A stretch of DNA of 64,000 nt from NCBI GenBank assembly GCA_934561175.1, contig CAKTFW010000002.1, positions 66,813-130,812 of the forward strand, written 5' to 3'. Under the pieces are notes generated by a model. It was not told where the DNA came from. It ran no database searches and saw nothing but the letters and a program-made list of their open reading frames with translations. A program made the position numbers and the translations under genes. The stretch is from an uncultured Oscillospiraceae bacterium (lineage in GTDB: Bacteria > Bacillota > Clostridia > Oscillospirales > Oscillospiraceae). Shown here one piece after another: positions 60,389-64,000 of the stretch; position 1 is the stretch's first letter; each line of letters opens with the position of its first letter.

Positions 60389-60532
60389 ATTGTACCCTCC
60401 AAAACATGACTCCGTTGAAACGGAGTAAAAGTATGGCCAAGTGCCATATTTTTTATTTTACTGGATTTGTCAGGAACCGTCAAGTTAGGGGGAGAGGATC
60501 CAGAAAGGAATCGAGAATTGTGAAGACAGGGA

Positions 60533-60561
60533 TTGATTTTTGCAGGAATATCACATATTAT
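60533..60561 (+). promoter_or_regulatory. Promoter of the 2-hydroxyacid dehydrogenase gene
   Basis: TTGATT (60533-60538), 17-base spacer, TATTAT (60556-60561) in an AT-rich stretch, ~73 bases before the ATG. Nothing else is seen between the OYE gene and here. Confidence 0.6.
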
Positions 60562-60633
60562 AAAAATATTAAAAATATGAATTAAGCGTGAACAAACTGC
60601 GGGCTGTTTGCGGGAAAAAGGGGTGGAGCATAT

Positions 60634-61608
60634 ATGGGGCGATTTAAGGTCGTGATTACAGACCGGGAGTACGAAACGATTGACCAGGAGTGTGCGATTC
60701 TGCAGAAAATTGATGCGGATGTTTATGACTGCCAGGTTAAAACAACGGAGGAACTGATCCGGGCGGCTGCCGACGCGGATGCGTTAATTGTGCAATTTGC
60801 ACCGATCACCCGTGAGGTGATTGCACATCTATCGCGCTGCAAGGTTATTGCATCCTACAGTACCGGCGTTGATCGCGTGGATTTGCGCGCGGCGACAGAG
60901 CATGGAATTTATGTGGCGAATGTGAGCGATTACTGCACAGAGGAAGTTTCCAATCAGGCACTGGCACTGCTGCTGATGCTGGCGCGCAGAATTCCGCAAT
61001 ATGCGGATTATGTACAGGCGGGAAAATGGTATGGAAAACCGTGGCGGTATGATGGACTTAAAAATCAAACCGTTGGTGTAATCAGTTATGGGAAAATTGC
61101 ACGCCGCTTCGTGGAAAAGATGAAGCCGATTTGCGACCGAATCTGGGTGTATGATGCTTTTGTACCGCCGGAGGCGATCTGTGTCGATGGTGTGGAGGCG
61201 AAGTCTCTGGATGAAATTCTGACTGGCGCAGATTATATCTCTATTCACTGCCCGCTGACGGAGCAGACCTATCATATGTTTGATCGAGCAGCGTTTGAAA
61301 AGATGAAGCCGAATGCTGCAATTATCAATGTGGCACGCGGTGGACTGGTGGATCAAAAGGCGCTGCTGTGGGCGATTGAAAATCAGCGCATCCGGGCGGC
61401 AGCCCTGGATGTGCTGGAACAGGAGCCACCAGGGGCGGAAAATCCGCTGCTGGGGCATGACAATATTATTATCACGCCGCATATGGGCTGGTTTTCCAAT
61501 CGCGCACAGCAGGTTTTGCAGGCGACGCCGGCGGAAGAGGTGGTGCGTGTTCTGCAGGGCGGTGTGCCGCTGAATTTAGTGAATCGGGAACTGTTGCATC
61601 ACGCATAA
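60634..61608 (+). CDS. D-isomer 2-hydroxyacid dehydrogenase (CtBP-like)
   Basis: NAD-linked dehydrogenase of 324 residues reducing a 2-oxoacid to the D-hydroxyacid. Catalytic R235 (VARGGLVD), E264 (LEQEPP) and H283 (TPHMGW) are all present. In the NAD loop, where relatives have GxGxxG, it reads SYGKIA (151-156): first and third Gly are Ser and Ala. YSTGVDRVDLRAATEHGI and DYCTEEVSNQALALLL are family marks. Substrate unknown. Ribosome site GGGGTGGAG. Confidence 0.9.
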   Translation: MGRFKVVITDREYETIDQECAILQKIDADVYDCQVKTTEELIRAAADADALIVQFAPITREVIAHLSRCKVIASYSTGVDRVDLRAATEHGIYVANVSDYCTEEVSNQALALLLMLARRIPQYADYVQAGKWYGKPWRYDGLKNQTVGVISYGKIARRFVEKMKPICDRIWVYDAFVPPEAICVDGVEAKSLDEILTGADYISIHCPLTEQTYHMFDRAAFEKMKPNAAIINVARGGLVDQKALLWAIENQRIRAAALDVLEQEPPGAENPLLGHDNIIITPHMGWFSNRAQQVLQATPAEEVVRVLQGGVPLNLVNRELLHHA

Positions 61609-61610
61609 GA

Positions 61611-61643
61611 AAAACAGGCGGCGCAGTTGCGCCGCCTGTTTTT
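61611..61643. terminator. Bidirectional terminator
   Basis: Stem AAAACAGGCGGCGCA / TGCGCCGCCTGTTTT with a 2-base centre and T run on one side, A run on the other. It serves the dehydrogenase (plus) and the small peptide gene (minus). Confidence 0.88.
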
Positions 61644-61658
61644 ATGGATGTATAGTTA

Positions 61659-61775
61659 TTAACAACCGCAGCCGCAGTTGTCGCTGCTGTTATCATTGTA
61701 GCAGCAGAGAATGAAGATGATCAGAATGATCCACCACCAGTTATTACCGGACATGAAACCTGAATTGCAAGACAT
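61659..61775 (-). CDS. 38-residue Cys/Trp-rich single-span membrane peptide
   Basis: Short gene, ATG 61773-61775 to TAA 61659-61661, with a strong ribosome site AGGAGGT 8 bases before ATG. The peptide has a polar start (MSCNSGFMSGNN), a hydrophobic helix beginning with three Trp (WWWIILIIFILCCY) and a tail NDNSSDNCGCGC with four more polar/Cys positions. This recalls the YjcZ-type small membrane peptides of spore formers in build, though the sequence differs. No function known. Expression is supported by the ribosome site and the shared terminator. Confidence 0.7.
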   Translation of the reverse strand: MSCNSGFMSGNNWWWIILIIFILCCYNDNSSDNCGCGC

Positions 61776-61866
61776 AGATTTGTACCTCCTGAAATTAGAT
61801 TGGAAGCAGCATCGCTGCGGCTCTCATTCCATGATATTCAGAGGGGGCGAATTGGTGAGAAAAAAT

Positions 61867-62997
61867 CTATGTGAGTCTGCCGCCGATCACTTGACAGATA
61901 CCACGGTCGGCGTTGGCAAGAGAAATCGTGCCATCTGTAATCAATTGCTGCAGCAGCATCCGGCCGGAGGACTGGTCAATGCAGAACAGACTCTGATAAG
62001 ACAGATACACAAGACGGCCGCGGAGAAAACTGCCATTGGTGATTGCGCGGATTTCCGCAGACTGAAACAGTCCTTGCCGAACAGCGTCTGTGGCGACGGT
62101 GCTGTATTGAAACTGGCTGCCTTCCTGATAGTGCAGTGCACGCATCAGAAGCGTCAGATAGTGCTGCGCGGTGATGGTACTGTCCGGCGAAAAGACGGAC
62201 TGATAGGCAGAGCTTCCGTTCGTAAGTCCCGCATGATAGGCGTATGCAACATAGCGGTAAGCCCAATGGCTGCGGGGAACATCGGTAAATGGATGGGAAC
62301 CTGTGTAGGCGAGCGCTTCATCCTCCAGCCCCATCATACGCAAAAACATAACAAGACCCTGCGCACGAGTTGGCGCTTTTTCCAACAGATAACCGTGACC
62401 GGTACCCTGAAACAATCCCATCGTGTTCAGCGCGTCTGCCATGGAGAGATAGTTGGGGCCACTTGCGGCCTGCAGAGAATAGACGCCCTTGATCCAGATC
62501 TCCGCGGTGTCAGAAGTTACAGTAATGCCGCCGGTTGGCGCATCATTTTTCATATAGAGGTTTTGATAATATAGCGTACCGGTATCTTTCACGGCATAGC
62601 CAGAGGTGACATTGATGATGCCGCTGCAATTGGCAACGGCAATTCCGCTGATGGGCATGGCCTGCGTGCCGGGCTGAAGCGTCAGCTTGTCCCCACGCTT
62701 CAGCGAGAGAACCGCTGCGTTGGCACGGTGGAATGCAGTATCCGTCTGGAGCTGCTCCAGATTATAGTTCCCAACGGCCTCCGCCAGTGTGCGAAATGAG
62801 ACGCTGTAAGGCTGGTTCATGGCGGTGTTCAGCGCTGCGGTTGCCTCTTTCTGCATTTGTGCGGTTGCTACTGTCTCAAGGTAGCTTTTTGTTAAAACAG
62901 GATCCTGTTCATCTCCGGCACCATAGGCCGAGATGAGCAGGACCGCGCAAAGGCAACTAAGCAGGGCTGGAAACAACAGCCGGTGTTTCCGTTTCAT
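61867..62997 (-). CDS. SLH-domain exported protein coupled to rex
   Basis: Exported 376-residue protein. Signal peptide 1-~26 (LLFPALLSCLCAVLLISAYG). Residues ~50-175 are a unique beta-rich part (LKRGDKLTLQPGTQAMPISG, GGITVTSDTAEIWIKG). From ~180 it has SLH-like repeats: MADALNTMGLFQGTGHGYLLEKAPTRAQ in two parts, HPFTDVPRSHWAYRYVAYAYHAGLTNG, and a third (TVATDAVRQGLFQSAEI). The repeats resemble those of the protein at 47253-48599. The start overlaps the rex stop by 4 bases (ATGA). Confidence 0.87.
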   Translation of the reverse strand: MKRKHRLLFPALLSCLCAVLLISAYGAGDEQDPVLTKSYLETVATAQMQKEATAALNTAMNQPYSVSFRTLAEAVGNYNLEQLQTDTAFHRANAAVLSLKRGDKLTLQPGTQAMPISGIAVANCSGIINVTSGYAVKDTGTLYYQNLYMKNDAPTGGITVTSDTAEIWIKGVYSLQAASGPNYLSMADALNTMGLFQGTGHGYLLEKAPTRAQGLVMFLRMMGLEDEALAYTGSHPFTDVPRSHWAYRYVAYAYHAGLTNGSSAYQSVFSPDSTITAQHYLTLLMRALHYQEGSQFQYSTVATDAVRQGLFQSAEIRAITNGSFLRGRLVYLSYQSLFCIDQSSGRMLLQQLITDGTISLANADRGICQVIGGRLT

Positions 62998-63629
62998 CCT
63001 TCTTTTCCCTCATTGATTTTGTAGCCGAGCAACAGCAAGCTGTCCTGGAACACCACATTTTCAATCTTGATTTTGTCCGGGACGCTAAGCTCATGGTTGG
63101 TAAAGTTCCAAATGCCGCGAATACCGAGTGCAATCAACTGATCTGCGACGGACTGCGCAAAATTTCGCGGAACACAAAGTACGGCGATTTCCGGATGGGC
63201 ACTGTTGATGGTTGCCTCAAGATCATCAAAACTGCGGACGGTGACAGAACCGATACGCTGCCCAATCAAGTCGGGCGAGACATCAAATGCGCCGATCAGC
63301 GACATACCGCAAACGGAAAAGTCAAAGTTGTTCAGGATTGCATGACCCAGATTACCGCAGCCAACGACGATTACGGAATTCTGCGTGGGAAGCCCTAGAA
63401 TGTTACCAATTTCCTCCCGGAGCGTCTCCACATTATAACCGTAACCCTGCTGACCGAATTCGCCAAAACAACTGAAATCCTGCCGCACCTGGGAAGCGGT
63501 TAATCCCAACTTCTCGGCCAGTGCCGCAGAGGAAACTCGTACACATTTTTCGTGGTACAATTCGTCAACACAGCGGAAATAGCGCGGCATTCTGGAGATA
63601 ACTGGATTGGAAATATAACCCTTTTTCAT
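62994..63629 (-). CDS. rex: Redox-sensing transcriptional repressor Rex
   Basis: NADH/NAD+ sensor of 211 residues that represses fermentation genes when NADH is low. N-terminal winged helix (ISRMPRYFRCVDELY, LGLTASQVRQDFSCFGEFGQQG, the second split here by reading), then a Rossmann domain with VVGCGNLGHAI, and the C-terminal swapped helix (IENVVFQDSLLLLGYKIN). The start ATG 63629 follows AGGAGG by 6 bases. Confidence 0.96.
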   Translation of the reverse strand: MKKGYISNPVISRMPRYFRCVDELYHEKCVRVSSAALAEKLGLTASQVRQDFSCFGEFGQQGYGYNVETLREEIGNILGLPTQNSVIVVGCGNLGHAILNNFDFSVCGMSLIGAFDVSPDLIGQRIGSVTVRSFDDLEATINSAHPEIAVLCVPRNFAQSVADQLIALGIRGIWNFTNHELSVPDKIKIENVVFQDSLLLLGYKINEGKEG

Positions 63630-63669
63630 CTCGTACCTCCTGCTGCCAGAATCAAAAAATCTCAATCTT

Positions 63670-63698
63670 ATTATATATTGTGATTTGAAAAATGTCAA
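63670..63698 (-). promoter_or_regulatory. Promoter of rex
   Basis: Minus strand: TTGACA (63693-63698), 17-base spacer, TATAAT (63670-63675), a near-perfect promoter. The plus strand reads TTGTGATTT over the spacer, one half of a Rex-type site; the second half is poor, so self-control is doubtful. Confidence 0.82.
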
Positions 63699-63724
63699 AC
63701 CGACGATAAATACCGGCTTTGAAA

Positions 63725-64000
63725 CTATCCGGCGAACAGTTCGTCCAGCGTACCGAAGCTGTAACCAAGGGATTCCCATTGGGTGAGCAGCTCATCCAGA
63801 ATGGCAGCATTGGTTTTGGAATTACTGTGGAGCAGCACGATAGCACCAGGATGAATGCGTGGAATCAATTTCTCAAAGGCCTGTTCTTTGGTGGGCTGGT
63901 TGTTGTCATACCAGTCCACATAGGCCAGACTCCAGAATACCGTTTTATAGCCCAATTCCTGTGCCATTTTCAGGTTGTCCTCACTGTAGCAACCCTGCGG
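63725..64000 (-). CDS. Polysaccharide deacetylase, PdaA-like (5' end beyond window)
   Basis: The C-terminal 91 residues of a carbohydrate esterase family 4 protein; the frame is open to the right edge. PQGCYSEDNLKMAQELGY, FWSLAYVDWYDNN and GAIVLLHSNSKTNAAILDELL match the end of PdaA-type deacetylases, which act on N-acetylmuramic acid in spore cortex. The His in LLHSNS is the expected catalytic base. The metal-binding motifs lie outside the window. Confidence 0.85.
   Translation of the reverse strand, partial: PQGCYSEDNLKMAQELGYKTVFWSLAYVDWYDNNQPTKEQAFEKLIPRIHPGAIVLLHSNSKTNAAILDELLTQWESLGYSFGTLDELFAG

Noticed and set aside
63676..63698. Rex operator in the rex promoter
   Set aside because: Only one half-site (TTGTGATTT) fits; the second half does not match TCACAA at the right distance.

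Overview
The window looks like chromosomal DNA from a low-to-mid GC, spore-forming, anaerobic gut-type Clostridium relative (Oscillospiraceae-like). The signs are: sporulation genes (yabP, yabQ, a ytvI-like gene); anaerobic ribonucleotide reductase (nrdD/nrdG) under apparent NrdR control; the Gram-positive SUF iron-sulfur operon; Rex; a T-box leader; AGGAGG-type ribosome sites; and S-layer-homology (SLH) surface proteins. Family names come from protein motifs read by eye, with no database search, so the genus is an inference.

Layout. 1-3.2 kb: a GntR-regulated ABC transporter operon (minus). 3.3-5.5 kb: rqcH and mrnC (minus). 5.6-6.8 kb: a secreted CHAP-like protein. 6.9-12.1 kb: Rrf2 regulator then sufC-B-D-S-U. 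12.2-14.5 kb: a headless and tailless fragment of a phage/conjugative-element 'polyvalent' protein with an out-of-frame small gene inside it, abutting tcdA. 15.5-22.8 kb: a 7.2-kb element integrated in a tRNA-Ala(GGC) gene, bounded by 66-bp direct repeats, carrying a tyrosine integrase, an apparently intact type I restriction subunit without its M and S partners, and several broken genes. 22.9-28.0 kb: a DUF4317 gene and sbcD-sbcC. 28.1-33.8 kb: a YgjP-type metalloprotease, DUF4186, an AGCS amino-acid/Na+ symporter, darA (c-di-AMP receptor), a flavin reductase-rubredoxin, a VOC protein, and a T-box-controlled aminotransferase. 33.9-37.4 kb: ClC channel, SDR, then yabP-yabQ-divIC-yabR in Bacillus order. 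37.6-42.8 kb: nrdD, an LTA-synthase-like enzyme, nrdG and dut, all minus. 43.1-43.3 kb: a relic of a group II intron. 43.4-47.1 kb: YgiQ radical SAM, DegV and a subtilase. 47.3-52.1 kb: SLH protein, divergent fba and PPi-type phosphofructokinase, and pta. 52.2-57.9 kb: RluA-type synthase, YtvI, then ACT-hom-lysC. 57.9-59.2 kb: infC-rpmI-rplT behind an attenuator leader. 59.3-64 kb: OYE-type reductase, 2-hydroxyacid dehydrogenase, a 38-residue membrane peptide, an SLH protein coupled to rex, and a cut-off polysaccharide deacetylase.

Central metabolism is well represented: aldolase, phosphofructokinase and phosphotransacetylase for glycolysis and acetate formation, aspartate-family amino acid synthesis, and Rex as redox sensor. 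The accessory content sits at 12.2-14.5 kb, 15.5-22.8 kb and 43.1-43.3 kb. All three are partly decayed. I found no CRISPR array, no intact insertion sequence and no clear new multi-gene defence system; the closest candidate is the tRNA-Ala element with its orphan HsdR.
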